A DNA stretch of 64,000 bases from Streptomyces typhae (GTDB lineage: Bacteria > Actinomycetota > Actinomycetes > Streptomycetales > Streptomycetaceae), in NCBI RefSeq assembly GCF_009755605.1, contig NZ_WPNZ01000007.1, positions 268,168 through 332,167 of the forward strand, written 5' to 3'. Each line of letters begins with the position of its first letter. Within the stretch, counting starts at the first letter, position 1. Below the pieces are notes generated by a model. It did not search any database. It saw nothing but the letters and a program-made list of their open reading frames with translations, and had not been told where the DNA came from. A program made the position numbers and the translations under genes. This document shows positions 42,711 through 51,933 of the stretch, one piece after another.

Positions 42711-43574
42711 TCAGTCCTGGTGGAGTTCGTTGCGCCCCGGCCCCCCGGACAGCTTGTCCCTGCCAGTGCCGCCCCACAGGACGTCGTCGCCGCTGTTGCC
42801 CCACAGGGTGTCGTTCCCGGCCTCGCCGTACAGCTTGTCGTTGCCCTTGCCGCCGAAGAGGACGTCGGCGCCGCCCTTGCCGTGCAGGACGTCGTTGCCG
42901 TCCTCGCCGTGCAGGGTGTTCTCCTCGCCGGTGCCGGTCAGGGAGTCGTTGCCGGGGCCGCCGAAGCAGTCCTGGCTACAGCGCGTGAGGGTGTCGTTCC
43001 CGGCGTCGCCGAACGGGCCGAAGCCCATCGGGCCGCCGCCGCCGTCGAGGCGGTCGTCGCCGTCGCCGCCGTGCAGGATCGCGGACTGCGACGCCTTGAT
43101 GACATCGTTGCCCTTGCCGCCGTAGACGCCGGCCCAAGCGCTGCTGTCGAGCGGGAGGGTCGCGGTGTCGCTCTTGTCGCCGAGGTCGATGCGGTAGGTG
43201 TCGGAGTCGTCCGAGTTCTCCGGGATCTTGAACGCGCAGCGTACGGCGGTGCGGTCGCCCTCCTCGGGGTACACGCACTCGTCCCACTCCGCCGCGTCGG
43301 CGGAGATGGTGATGTCGTACTTGTCGTGGAAGGTGATGAGGTAGTAGTCGTCGTGCTCGCCGCGGTGCTCGATCCTCTCGTCGACCGTCACCTTGTTTAC
43401 CTGGCCGGGCGCCGCCTTGTAGTAGAGCTCGTCGCCGTCGTGGACGACGGACGCCGTGGCCCGCGCGGCGGTCGGCGCGGCCGGCGCCGCCTGGGCGTTC
43501 GACGCCGTTAAGGCGGCCGTGCCGAGGGTCAGGGCGAGCGTGGCGGTGGCTGCGACGGTCCGGTGAATGCGCAT
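42711..43574 (-). CDS. secreted calcium-binding protein with RTX-like nonapeptide repeats
   Basis: 287 aa. Sec signal peptide (MRIHRTVAATATLALTLGTA, cleavage near NAQAAP). A beta-rich domain of about 120 aa precedes GGxGxDxLxG repeats (GDAGNDTLTRC, GEDGNDVLHGKGGADVLFGGKGND, GNSGDDVLWGGTGRDKLSGGPG) that form a Ca-binding parallel beta roll. No protease or lipase domain is seen. It converges with the HAD gene. Confidence 0.93.
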   Translation of the reverse strand: MRIHRTVAATATLALTLGTAALTASNAQAAPAAPTAARATASVVHDGDELYYKAAPGQVNKVTVDERIEHRGEHDDYYLITFHDKYDITISADAAEWDECVYPEEGDRTAVRCAFKIPENSDDSDTYRIDLGDKSDTATLPLDSSAWAGVYGGKGNDVIKASQSAILHGGDGDDRLDGGGGPMGFGPFGDAGNDTLTRCSQDCFGGPGNDSLTGTGEENTLHGEDGNDVLHGKGGADVLFGGKGNDKLYGEAGNDTLWGNSGDDVLWGGTGRDKLSGGPGRNELHQD

Positions 43575-43797
43575 GCGGAAGTAACCCTTCAGGGTGTGCG
43601 GATGTGCGGCTGTGCGGGTGTGCTCGTTCGTGTGCGTGCGGCTGTTGGTGTCGTGGTGCTTCTGGTCATTCAGTTAGACAGGAGGCCCGGGAGCCGCGTT
43701 GCCCCGCGGCTCATGAACAGCGGCGGACGGCACGGTGACCGGTACGTGACCCTCGTCCTGGCAGCCGTGCCCCGCCCAGGGGGAGAGAATCTCCCCC

Positions 43798-44511
43798 ATG
43801 ACCACACCCGACCCCGCTGCCGCCCCCGCCCCACCCCCCACGGAGTTCCAACGGCTCCTGCGCGCCCAGAAGGTGTGGGACATCGACCTGCCGGAGTTCG
43901 ACCCCGCGGTGGCCCCGCCCGTCCCCGTGGCCCTGTTCCACCGCTGGTTCGCCGAAGCGGTCGACGCGGGCCAGCCCGAGCCGCACACCATGGCGCTGGC
44001 GACGGTCGACGAGACCGGCGAGGACGGCAAGGACCGCGCCCCGGACGTCAGGACCGTGATGCTGCACGACGCCGACGACGCCGGCTGGCACTTCGCGACC
44101 CACGCGACAAGCGCCAAGGGCAGGCAGCTCGCCGCCCACCCGCGAGGGGCCCTGCACTTCTACTGGCCCGCACAGGCCCGCCAGATCAGGCTGCGCGGCC
44201 CCGTGCGGACGGCTCCGCACCGCGAGGCGCTCGCCGATCTGCACGCCCGCTCGACGGGGGCCCTCGCGGCGGCGCTCGTCGGTCGTCAGAGCGAAGTGCT
44301 GACCTCGTACGCGGAGTTGACGCGTGCCTCGGAGGCCGCGTGGGAACGTGCCCACACAGAACCTGACGCCGACGCGCCGGGCTGGACGCTGTACGTACTG
44401 GTGCCGCAAGAGGTGGAATTCTTCCAGGGGGACGCGCGGAGGCGGCATGTGCGACTGCGCTACCGCGCGACGCCGAACGAGGGCTGGGTGAGGGAGTTGA
44501 TGTGGCCGTGA
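43798..44511 (+). CDS. pyridoxamine 5'-phosphate oxidase family protein (PdxH-like)
   Basis: 237 aa. FMN-binding split barrel: WDIDLPEFDPAVAPPVPVALFHRWFAEAVDAG, HTMALATVDETGEDG, VRTVMLHDADDAGWHFATHATSAKGRQLAAHP and the C-terminal VEFFQGDARRRHVRLRYR, all PdxH-like. It may oxidise pyridoxamine phosphate or another FMN substrate; the usual pyridoxal-binding Arg and His positions should be checked. It overlaps the GNAT gene by 10 bp. Confidence 0.88.
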   Translation: MTTPDPAAAPAPPPTEFQRLLRAQKVWDIDLPEFDPAVAPPVPVALFHRWFAEAVDAGQPEPHTMALATVDETGEDGKDRAPDVRTVMLHDADDAGWHFATHATSAKGRQLAAHPRGALHFYWPAQARQIRLRGPVRTAPHREALADLHARSTGALAAALVGRQSEVLTSYAELTRASEAAWERAHTEPDADAPGWTLYVLVPQEVEFFQGDARRRHVRLRYRATPNEGWVRELMWP

Positions 44512-45008
44512 CGACCCACGAGGAACCCGCGCTGCGTCCGGCGACGCTGGACGACGCGGCAGACGTCGCCCGGATCTGGCACGAGGGCTGGGCCGACGGC
44601 CACCTCGGCAACGTGCCCGCCGCGCTGCTCGCGGTGCGCACCCCGCACTCCTTCGGGCTGCGCGCCCCGCAGCGGGTCACGGACACCGTCGTCGCCGTGG
44701 TGGGCGGCGCGGTCGCCGGCTTCGTGATGGTGGTCGACGACGAGGTCGAGCAGGTGTACGTCGCGGCGGACCACCGCGGTACCCGGGTCGCGAAGGCCCT
44801 CCTCACCGCCGCCGAACAGCGGGTGGCGGGCAAGGGGTACGCGCGGGCCTGGCTCGCCGTCGTCAACGGCAACGCCCGCGCCCGCAGATTCTACGAACGC
44901 AACGGCTGGACCGACGAGGGCCTCTTCGAGTACCTGGCGGCGAGCGACAACGGTCCCATCCGCGTACCGTGCCATCGGTACGCGAAGCGGGTCGCGGCGG
45001 TCGGCTGA
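44502..45008 (+). CDS. GNAT-family N-acetyltransferase
   Basis: 168 aa from GTG 44502, for which GGGAG lies 6 nt upstream; GTG 44508, which overlaps the PdxH stop, is possible. Acetyl-CoA site VEQVYVAADHRGTRVAKALLTAAEQRV with the Q/RxxGxG/A pattern, then ARRFYERNGW. It is coupled to the PdxH-like gene. The substrate is unknown. Confidence 0.93.
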   Translation: MAVTTHEEPALRPATLDDAADVARIWHEGWADGHLGNVPAALLAVRTPHSFGLRAPQRVTDTVVAVVGGAVAGFVMVVDDEVEQVYVAADHRGTRVAKALLTAAEQRVAGKGYARAWLAVVNGNARARRFYERNGWTDEGLFEYLAASDNGPIRVPCHRYAKRVAAVG

Positions 45009-45026
45009 GCGGGCGTTGCGGCAGCC

Positions 45027-45265
45027 GGTCGCGGATGCGCCGTCCGGCTGCCGGTGTGGCATCCGGGTGCGGCAACCGGTCGTGGATGTGGCATCCGGGT
45101 GCGGCAACCGGTCGTGGATGTGGCCTCCGGGTGCGGCAGTCGGTCGCGGATGCGGCATCCGGGTGCGGCAGTCGGTCGCGGATGCGGCATCCGGGTGCGG
45201 CAACCGGTCGCGGTTTCGGCATCCGGGTGCGGCAACCGGTCGCGGATTCGGCATCCGGCTGCGTC
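45027..45265. repeat. 32-bp minisatellite
   Basis: Units start at 45059, 45091, 45123, 45155, 45187, 45219 and 45251, with a degenerate start near 45027. Each is exactly 32 bp, so the register shifts through all three frames and the similar peptides in each frame are false. Core GCATCCGGGTGCGGCAACCG. It fills the gap after the GNAT gene. Confidence 0.92.
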
Positions 45266-45269
45266 CCAC

Positions 45270-45405
45270 GCGTACGTGTGGCCCCACGCGCACAGGCATG
45301 CGGACGAGTGGCCCCATGCGTACGCATGCCTGTGCGCGTACGCGCATGCCTGTGCGCGTACGCGCACCCCTGCCCCCGTACGCATGCCCGCGCCCGTACG
45401 CGCAC
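45270..45405. repeat. alternating purine-pyrimidine repeat tract (CGTACGCGCATG type)
   Basis: Repeats of CGTACGCGCATG and GTGCGCGTACGC. Two stretches, 45331-45349 and 45351-45367, alternate purine and pyrimidine without break, which favours Z-DNA. It ends just at the stop of the DUF35 gene. No gene is supported. Confidence 0.8.
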
Positions 45406-45407
45406 AC

Positions 45408-45896
45408 TCAAGCGCCCGCCCCCACACACCGCCGGAACACCGGCACCACCGGACCCCCCGGCGCCCGCACACGGAAGACCACCTCCAGGGGCAGACCCGG
45501 ACGCAGCCCCGCGCCCGCGACGGACGCGGCGGCCTCGACGAGTTCTGTCATCATGCGCGGGCCCTCGGCCAGGTCGACGACCGCGGCCGTGTACGGGACG
45601 CGGGTCGCGAAGGGCGGCAGGTCGTTCCGGTGGACGACGGACCAGGTGTAGAGGGTGGCCCGGCCGCTCGCCCGCTCCCAGGTGACGTCCTCGCTCCAGC
45701 AGTGCGGACAGAACTCGCGGGGGTAGTGGTGCGCGCGCCCGCAGGCGGGGGCGTGGCATCGGCGGATCAGGAGCCGCCCCTCGGCGGCGGCGTCCCAGTA
45801 GGGGCGGGTGAAGGCGTCGGGCTCGGGGAGATCGTGCCGCGCGCCCCCTGCCCGGCCACGCGGCACCTGCTCCTCCAGCGGAACCTCCCCCTTCAC
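45408..45896 (-). CDS. OB-fold DUF35 protein with zinc ribbon, no adjacent thiolase
   Basis: 162 aa from GTG 45896; GTG 45866 after GGAGGA is an equally good start. Zinc ribbon RRCHAPACGRAHHYPREFCPHC, then ATLYTWSVVHRNDLPPF and PYTAAVVDLAEGPRMMTELVE. DUF35 proteins serve thiolase-fold enzymes. Unlike the copy at 27.8 kb, no thiolase gene adjoins it; the Ltp-like protein at 36.1 kb lacks a DUF35 neighbour and could be its partner. The operator at 46227 lies 330 bp upstream, so its connection is uncertain. Confidence 0.88.
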   Translation of the reverse strand: MKGEVPLEEQVPRGRAGGARHDLPEPDAFTRPYWDAAAEGRLLIRRCHAPACGRAHHYPREFCPHCWSEDVTWERASGRATLYTWSVVHRNDLPPFATRVPYTAAVVDLAEGPRMMTELVEAAASVAGAGLRPGLPLEVVFRVRAPGGPVVPVFRRCVGAGA

Positions 45897-46226
45897 CGGG
45901 CACCCCCCGCAGCCCCGTCCGAACTCACCCCGCCCGGACCCACCTCACCTGGACCCGCCCCGCCCGGACCCGCCCCGCCCTCATCCCCTACGGCGCACAA
46001 GACGGCCCACAAGCCCCCCGCACGCCCCTCAAACCAGCCCTTTTCGCCCCACCGGCCCCGACTCCCCGACCGCACACCGCCCCGGGAGCGGTGCATCGTG
46101 CACCGACCGCCGCCGCCGTACCCGAACGCCTCCACGCCGCGCCCCCTCTTCCCGCCTCTTCCCGCCTCGGGCCGCCGCCCCGCCCCACCCCGCCAGGGAT
46201 GTTCCGGGCACCGACACCTCCTCGAC

Positions 46227-46241
46227 CTGACGGTATGTCAG
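46227..46241. promoter_or_regulatory. operator in the divergent region before the FAD monooxygenase
   Basis: CTGACGGTATGTCAG, 11 of 12 fixed positions. It is 144 bp upstream of the monooxygenase on the plus strand and 330 bp upstream of the DUF35 gene on the minus strand. The rest of 45897-46385 is a Pro-codon-like, C-rich stretch without a supported gene. Confidence 0.7.
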
Positions 46242-46385
46242 TTCAATGCGAAGGGCGACAGGACGACAGAAGCGTCACGGGAGTACAGGAAAGGGTGCGC
46301 GCGCGTCCGTACGCGTGATCGGATCGCAACCGGTTTCGGACTTGACCGTCACCCATCAAGTGACGGCGTGGTTACGCTCCAGAAC

Positions 46386-47654
46386 ATGGCCGACTCCACC
46401 ACCTCCCGCGCGCGCCGCGCCGAGCGCCCCGCGACCAGGCGCCCGGCCGACGACCGCCCGGTCTACGTCATCGGCGGCGGCCCCGGCGGGCTCGCCACCG
46501 CGGCCGCGCTGCGCGCCCGCGGCGTACGCGCCGTCGTCCTGGAGAAGTCCGACCGGGTCGGCGACTCCTGGCGCGCGCACTACGACCGCCTCCGGCTGCA
46601 CACCACCCGCCGCCTCTCCGGCCTGCCGGGCCTCGCGATACCGCGCTCCTTCGGGCGCTGGGTCGCGCGCGACGACGTGGTCCGCTATCTGGAGAAGTAC
46701 GCCGAGCACCACGGCCTGGAGGTCGTCACCGGCGTGGAGGTCTCCCGCCTGGAGCGGACGGCCGACGACGCCGGCTGGCTCCTCCGCGCCACCGGCGGCC
46801 GCGAGCTCACCGGCAGCGCCGTCGTGATCGCCACCGGCCACAACCACACCCCGCGCCTGCCGGACTGGCCCGGCCGTGAGGCCTACACCGGCGACCTGCT
46901 GCACGCGAGCGCCTACCGCAACCCCGCCCCGTACGCAGGCAAGGACGTCCTGGTCGTCGGCGTCGGCAACACCGGTGCGGAGATCGCCGTCGACCTCGTC
47001 GAGGGCGGCGCCGCCCGGGTGCGGCTCGCGGTGCGCACGACGCCGCACATCGTGCGCCGGTCCACGGCCGGGTGGCCCGCGCAGCGCTCCGGCATCCTGT
47101 GCCGCCGACTGCCACTGCCCGTGGTCGACCGCCTCGCCCGCGTGGTGGCGCGGGTGAGCGTGCCCGACCTGTCCGCGCGGGGGCTGCCGCGCCCGCGGAC
47201 CGGCCTCTACTCCCGGGTCCGGCAGGGCGCCATCCCGGTGCAGGACGTCGGCCTGATCGACGCCGTGCGCGCGGGCCGCGTCGAGCCGGTGGCAGCCGTG
47301 GAGTCCTTCGAGCAGGACAAGGTCGTCCTCGCGGACGGCAGCCGCGTGGGCCCGGACGCCGTCATCGCCGCCACCGGCTACCACCGCGCCCTGGAACCAC
47401 TGCTCGGCCACCTCGGCGTGCTCGACGACCGCGGGCGCCCCCGGGCGCACGGCCCGCGCACCGCGCCGGGCGCCCCCGACCTGTACTTCACCGGCTTCAC
47501 CAACCCCATCAGCGGGATGCTGCGCGAACTGGCCAGGGACGCCGGACGGATCGCGGGGGCGGTGGCGAAAGCACAGGCACGGGCGCAGGCACGGGCGCAG
47601 GCACAGGCGCGCGCGAAGGCTCGCGCACAGGCGCGCGCCGAGGCTCGCGGGTGA
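46386..47654 (+). CDS. FAD-dependent monooxygenase (YUCCA/CzcO-like)
   Basis: 422 aa. FAD site VYVIGGGPGGLATAAALRARG (residues about 25-45), a YUCCA-like LRLHTTRRLSGLPGLAIPRSFG, NADPH site VLVVGVGNTGAEIAVDL, and the ATGYH motif near the end. The family oxygenates or does Baeyer-Villiger chemistry on carbonyl substrates. The ATG has no strong ribosome site; no better start exists before it. A hexanucleotide repeat adds a C-terminal (A/K)QARAQAR tail of about 25 residues. Confidence 0.92.
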   Translation: MADSTTSRARRAERPATRRPADDRPVYVIGGGPGGLATAAALRARGVRAVVLEKSDRVGDSWRAHYDRLRLHTTRRLSGLPGLAIPRSFGRWVARDDVVRYLEKYAEHHGLEVVTGVEVSRLERTADDAGWLLRATGGRELTGSAVVIATGHNHTPRLPDWPGREAYTGDLLHASAYRNPAPYAGKDVLVVGVGNTGAEIAVDLVEGGAARVRLAVRTTPHIVRRSTAGWPAQRSGILCRRLPLPVVDRLARVVARVSVPDLSARGLPRPRTGLYSRVRQGAIPVQDVGLIDAVRAGRVEPVAAVESFEQDKVVLADGSRVGPDAVIAATGYHRALEPLLGHLGVLDDRGRPRAHGPRTAPGAPDLYFTGFTNPISGMLRELARDAGRIAGAVAKAQARAQARAQAQARAKARAQARAEARG

Positions 47655-47884
47655 GGGGCTACGGCCCCCCGGGGCCTACCGACCCGTAAGTAACCGGCCA
47701 GTTCGCCCGCGCGCCCTTGGCAGCGGCCGGTTTCTGCGGTTCCGTGGTGTTACCGGGCGTACGCAGCTGTCGCACCCTCCCCGGGCGACTCCTCCGTACC
47801 CGGCCGCGCCCCGACACACCACGACTCCTCCGTACCGGTACGACGACCTCCCCGCACCGTCGTCAAATACACGCAGCCCCATTC

Positions 47885-47923
47885 CTGACGCAACGTCAGT
47901 TCAGTAATCTGACTATGCGTCAG
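47885..47923. promoter_or_regulatory. double operator before the NDP-forming acyl-CoA synthetase
   Basis: Two palindromes, CTGACGCAACGTCAG (47885-47899, perfect) and CTGACTATGCGTCAG (47909-47923, 11 of 12), lie 24 bp apart centre to centre. They end 33 bp before the start codon. The rest of 47655-47956 is non-coding and C/T-rich. Confidence 0.8.
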
Positions 47924-47956
47924 TTATGTTGCTGTCACACAGGAGCGGGCGGACCG

Positions 47957-50182
47957 ATGCTTGGATCGACATACGGCACCTTCACCTCCGACCCCCGCCG
48001 CGCCCGCGCGGTGGCCTGCGGCAGCCTTCCCGCCGCCACCGTCCACGGCCGCGCCGCGGCAGCCGGCGACCTGGACGTCGGCGGCCGGCCGCTGTACGCC
48101 GACGTACCCGACCTCGACCGGTTCTTCCACCCCGAGTCCGTCGCCGTCATCGGCGCGTCCGACGCCGAGGGACGGCCCAACACGGGCATCACGCGCCGCC
48201 TGCTCGACTGGTCCGAGCGGGTCGGCGCGCGGCTGCACCCCGTGCATCCGACCCGTGACGCCGTCTTCGGCCGGCCGTGCGTCCGCTCGGTCGGGGAGCT
48301 GTCCGAGACAGTCGACCTGGCCGTGCTCCTGGTCGGCGATCCGCTGCCGGTCGTCGAGGAACTCGCGGAGGCCAAGGTGAAGTTCGCCGTGGCGTTCGCG
48401 GCCGGGTTCGCGGAGTCCGGCGACGCGGGCGCCGCCGAGCAGGAGCGGCTCGCCGCGGCGGCCGGCCGCGCGGGGGTGCGCCTCCTCGGCCCGAACACCA
48501 ACCTCAACGCCTTCGAGGAGTTCCGCGACGACCTGGAAGGCCCCGCCATCGCGCTGATCACCCAGTCCGGCCACCAGGGCCGTCCCGTCTTCACCCTCCA
48601 GGAGCTCGGGGTGCGCCTCTCCCACTGGGCACCGACCGGCAACGAGGCCGATCTGGAGACCGCGGACTTCATCTCGTACTTCGCCGAGCAGCCCGAGGTC
48701 GGCGCGATCGCCGCGTACGTGGAGGGGCTGAAGGACGGTCGCGCCTTCCTGCTGGCCGCCGACCGGGCGGCCCGGCGCGGGGTGCCGGTGGTCGCGGTCA
48801 AGGTGGGGCGCACCGAGACCGGGGCGCGCACGGCCGCGTCGCACACCGGCAAGCTGACCGGGTCCGACGCCGTCGTGGACGCGGCGATGCGGCAGTTCGG
48901 GGTGATCCGTGTCGACGGGCTCGACGAACTCCAGGACACGGCCGCGCTGTTGGCGCGGGCGCGGCCACCGCGGTCGGACGGGGTCGTCGTGTACTCGATC
49001 TCGGGCGGCACCGGCGCCCACTTCGCCGACCTCGCCACCGGGGCGGGCCTGCGCCTGCCGACGCTGTCCGCCGCCAAGCAGGCCGAACTCCACGACTGGA
49101 TCCCCCACTACCTGAACGTCGCCAACCCGGTGGACAACGGCGGCCACCCGGTCGGGGACTGGCGCGGCCGGAAGATCATCGACGCGATCCTGGCCGACCC
49201 CGACGTCGGCGTCCTCATCTGCCCGATCACCGGCCCCTTCCCCCCGATGAGCGACAAGCTCGCCGAGGACCTGGTGGCGGCGGCCGAGGAGACGGACAAG
49301 CTGGTGTGCGTGGTGTGGGGGTCGCCGGTGGGCACGGAGGCCGCGTACCGCCAGACGCTGCTCGGCTCGTCGCGGGTCGCCACCTTCCGTACGTTCGCCA
49401 ACTGCATCGGCGCGGTACGGGCGTACGTCGACCACCACCGGTTCACGTCCTCCTACCGCTCCCCCTTCGACGAGGCCCCGCGCACCGTCTCGCCGTCCTT
49501 CCGCAAGGCCCAGGCCCTCCTCGAACCGGGCCACCGCCTGAGCGAACACGCGGCGAAGCAACTCCTGCGGGCGTACGGGATCCGCGTACCGCGCGAGCAA
49601 CTGGTCACCAGCGCGGCGGCTGCCGTACGGGCGGCGGGCCTGGTCGGCTACCCCGTCGTCATGAAGGCGTCCGGCGCCGGCATCGCCCACAAGACCGAGC
49701 TCGGCCTGGTCAGGGTCGGCCTCACCTCCGCCAGCCAGGTCCGCGACGCCTACCGGGACCTCACCGACATCGCCCGCTACGAGGGCGTCGGCCTCGACGG
49801 CGTCCTGGTCTGCCAACTGGTACCCGTCGGCGTCGAGATGGTCGTCGGCGTCGCCCCCGACCCGCTCTTCGGGCCGACGGTCACGGTCGGGCTCGGCGGG
49901 GTGCTCGTGGAGGTGCTGCGGGACGTCGCGGTACGGGTGCCGCCGTTCGGCGAGGAGGAGGCCCGCCGCATGGTCGCCGCCCTGCGCGGGCGCGCCCTCC
50001 TCGACGGGGTCCGGGGCGCGGCCCCCGCCGACGTCGACGCCCTGGTCGAGGTCGTCCTGCGCGTCCAGCGCATGGCCCTCGAACTCGGGGACTCCCTCGC
50101 CGAGCTCGACATCAACCCGCTGGTCGTGCTGGACCGGGGGCAGGGGGCTGTGGCCCTGGACGCCTTGGCCGTCTGCCACTGA
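47957..50182 (+). CDS. NDP-forming acyl-CoA synthetase (acetate-CoA ligase family)
   Basis: 741 aa from an ATG with AGGAG 10 nt upstream; the longer open frame upstream crosses the operators. It has a CoA-binding Rossmann domain (FHPESVAVIGASDAEGRPNTG), succinyl-CoA-ligase-like domains (ALITQSGHQGRP, with the conserved SHTGKL segment AASHTGKLTGSDAVVDAA), and a C-terminal ATP-grasp part (GYPVVMKASGAGIAHKTELGLVRVG). The reaction is acid + CoA + ATP to acyl-CoA + ADP + Pi. It may activate a short acid released from the pathway. Confidence 0.93.
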   Translation: MLGSTYGTFTSDPRRARAVACGSLPAATVHGRAAAAGDLDVGGRPLYADVPDLDRFFHPESVAVIGASDAEGRPNTGITRRLLDWSERVGARLHPVHPTRDAVFGRPCVRSVGELSETVDLAVLLVGDPLPVVEELAEAKVKFAVAFAAGFAESGDAGAAEQERLAAAAGRAGVRLLGPNTNLNAFEEFRDDLEGPAIALITQSGHQGRPVFTLQELGVRLSHWAPTGNEADLETADFISYFAEQPEVGAIAAYVEGLKDGRAFLLAADRAARRGVPVVAVKVGRTETGARTAASHTGKLTGSDAVVDAAMRQFGVIRVDGLDELQDTAALLARARPPRSDGVVVYSISGGTGAHFADLATGAGLRLPTLSAAKQAELHDWIPHYLNVANPVDNGGHPVGDWRGRKIIDAILADPDVGVLICPITGPFPPMSDKLAEDLVAAAEETDKLVCVVWGSPVGTEAAYRQTLLGSSRVATFRTFANCIGAVRAYVDHHRFTSSYRSPFDEAPRTVSPSFRKAQALLEPGHRLSEHAAKQLLRAYGIRVPREQLVTSAAAAVRAAGLVGYPVVMKASGAGIAHKTELGLVRVGLTSASQVRDAYRDLTDIARYEGVGLDGVLVCQLVPVGVEMVVGVAPDPLFGPTVTVGLGGVLVEVLRDVAVRVPPFGEEEARRMVAALRGRALLDGVRGAAPADVDALVEVVLRVQRMALELGDSLAELDINPLVVLDRGQGAVALDALAVCH

Positions 50183-50336
50183 GGGGGCACCCGCCCTTCC
50201 ACCCGCCCTCCACCCGCACCGGGGTCGAGGGGCCACACCCACCCCGTCCGGCGACGGCCCCGCAACGAGCCGCCGCTCCGCGGCGGTCTTCCCCCACCCA
50301 CCCACCCTTCTCTCCCACCCGCCCCGGCGTATTTCC

Positions 50337-50411
50337 AGCCCGTCCAGCGTTTGAGGACGAGGCGCGCAGCGCCGACAAGAGCTGGGGTCCAGGGGGCGCA
50401 GCGCCCCTGGT
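50337..50411. repeat. interspersed GCCCGTCC-GCGTTTGAGGAC element with hairpin
   Basis: CCCGTCCAGCGTTTGAGGAC (50339-50358) also occurs near 56704 with one change. A stem CCAGGGGGCGC with GCGCCCCTGG (50389-50410) follows. The rest of the 312-bp gap 50183-50494 is C-rich, with a run of CCCA/CCAC tetramers at 50449-50480, and no supported gene. Confidence 0.8.
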
Positions 50412-50494
50412 TACGGGAAGGGGGCGGGACTGGGGCGCCCCGCGAGGCCACATCCACCCACCCACCCACCCACCCACACCGAAACGGACCCCAC

Positions 50495-51319
50495 ATGCCC
50501 ACCCCCGACCCAACCTCCGCCCCCGCCCTCCTCCACACCCTCGACGCCCAAGGCATCTCCTGGATCACCCTCAACCGCCCGGACGTCCTGAACGCCCTCA
50601 CCCCCACCCAACGCGACGACCTGATCACCCTCCTGGAGGGAGCGACCACCGACCCGACGGTGCGAGCCGTCGTCCTCACAGCCACCGGCAAGGGCTTCTG
50701 CGCCGGCGCGGACCTCCGGGTCGGCACCGGCACCCCGCCCCCCACCGCGGAACGCCAGGCGGGCGACATCTCCCGCACCCTCAGACAGGGCGCCCAGCGC
50801 CTGATCACCGCGGTCCTGGACTGCGAGAAACCGGTCCTCGCGGCGGTGAACGGCACGGCGGCGGGCCTGGGCGCCCACCTGGCCCTGGCCTGCGACCTGG
50901 TCCTGGCGGCGGAGTCGGCCCGCTTCATCGAGGTGTTCGCCCGCAGGGGCCTGGTCCCGGACGGCGGGGGCGCCTATCTGCTCCCCCGACTGATCGGCCC
51001 CCAGCGCGCCAAGGAACTGATGTTCTTCGGCGACGCGATCGACGCCACGGAGGCGGCCCGCCTGGGCCTGGTCAACCGTGTCGTCCCGGACGCCGACCTG
51101 GAGAAGACGACCCGCGCCTGGGCGGACCGCCTGGCCGCGGCCCCCACCCGCGCCCTCGCCCTCACCAAGCAGCTCGTGAACGCCTCCCTGGAGTCGGACC
51201 GCACCACCGCCCTCGCCGCGGAGGCCGCCGCACAGGAGATCAACATGACGACGCGGGACGCGCAGGAGGGAGTGCGAGCGTTCGTGGAACGCAGGCAGCC
51301 CGCGTACCGGGGCCACTGA
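50495..51319 (+). CDS. enoyl-CoA hydratase/isomerase
   Basis: 274 aa. Crotonase pattern: ISWITLNRPDVLNALTPTQ, VVLTATGKGFCAGADLR (oxyanion loop), AAVNGTAAGLGAHLALACDLVLAAESARFIEVFARRGLVPDGGGAYLLPRLIG. The Asp in LVPDGG is typical of PaaG-like isomerases. ATG 50495 has only a weak GAAACGGA upstream. It stands alone after the acyl-CoA synthetase and could be cotranscribed across a repeat. Confidence 0.92.
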   Translation: MPTPDPTSAPALLHTLDAQGISWITLNRPDVLNALTPTQRDDLITLLEGATTDPTVRAVVLTATGKGFCAGADLRVGTGTPPPTAERQAGDISRTLRQGAQRLITAVLDCEKPVLAAVNGTAAGLGAHLALACDLVLAAESARFIEVFARRGLVPDGGGAYLLPRLIGPQRAKELMFFGDAIDATEAARLGLVNRVVPDADLEKTTRAWADRLAAAPTRALALTKQLVNASLESDRTTALAAEAAAQEINMTTRDAQEGVRAFVERRQPAYRGH

Positions 51320-51336
51320 GCTCGATCATCCCGCGG

Positions 51337-51933
51337 CTATCCCACGGACCGGGACCTGGACCACAGCTCCTCGGCATGCTCGGAGAAGCGATCGAACATG
51401 CCGCCCTCGCCGACCCGCCGCAGGTGCAGCAGGGGCGAGTCGTGGCCGACCAGCCTGGCCAGGTGGGGGGTCACCAACGCGTCGCCGTCGAACCGGAAGA
51501 CTGACAGGGACACATGGTTGATGGCGTCCTCGGGTGCGCTGAAGCGCACCTCCAGCCCCTCCACCGGGTCGAGCCGCGCCAGTTCTTCCAAGGTCATGTT
51601 GATGCGCGTGGAGACCGAGAGAGCAATGTCCTCGACGGCTTCCCGCTGCCGGGTGACCTCGCCTCCCGGATCACCGAGCAGAAAGCGGACCCGAACGCCG
51701 TCACGCGTCTTGCGCCGGAGTACCTGCGAGAACGCCGGAACCAGCGTCCAGAAGAAGTAGTTGGTGTAGCCGCTCAGGAACAGCTCTTCCCGGGTCTCTT
51801 CGGACAAGGAGCCCCAGAGTGTCGACGGGGCCGCGGAACGGTAGGGGTAACTCTGGACGATCTCCAGGTCCCCACCTGTCTTCAGCCGCTCCTTGACGGC
51901 TTTGGGCCAGAGCATGTCTTCATCCACTCCCAA
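51337..51933 (-). pseudogene. DUF5919-type C-terminal domain without its XRE domain (probable truncation)
   Basis: 198 aa. The sequence EELFLSGYTNYFFWTLVPAFSQVL, RVRFLLGDPGGEVTRQRE and the late LLHLRRVGEGGMFDRFSEHAEELWSR match the DUF5919 domain found at the C-terminus of XRE regulators. The normal N-terminal helix-turn-helix is missing: the frame begins at a TTG, and the in-frame codons before it (LWTLPTSHPDVWLHAL) read like the end of such a domain but follow a stop at about 51987. Truncation or decay is likely; a short functional product cannot be excluded. Confidence 0.6.

Noticed and set aside
45027..45265. Regularly spaced 32-bp repeats as a CRISPR array
   Set aside because: Units are adjacent with no unique spacers and no cas genes; it is a minisatellite.
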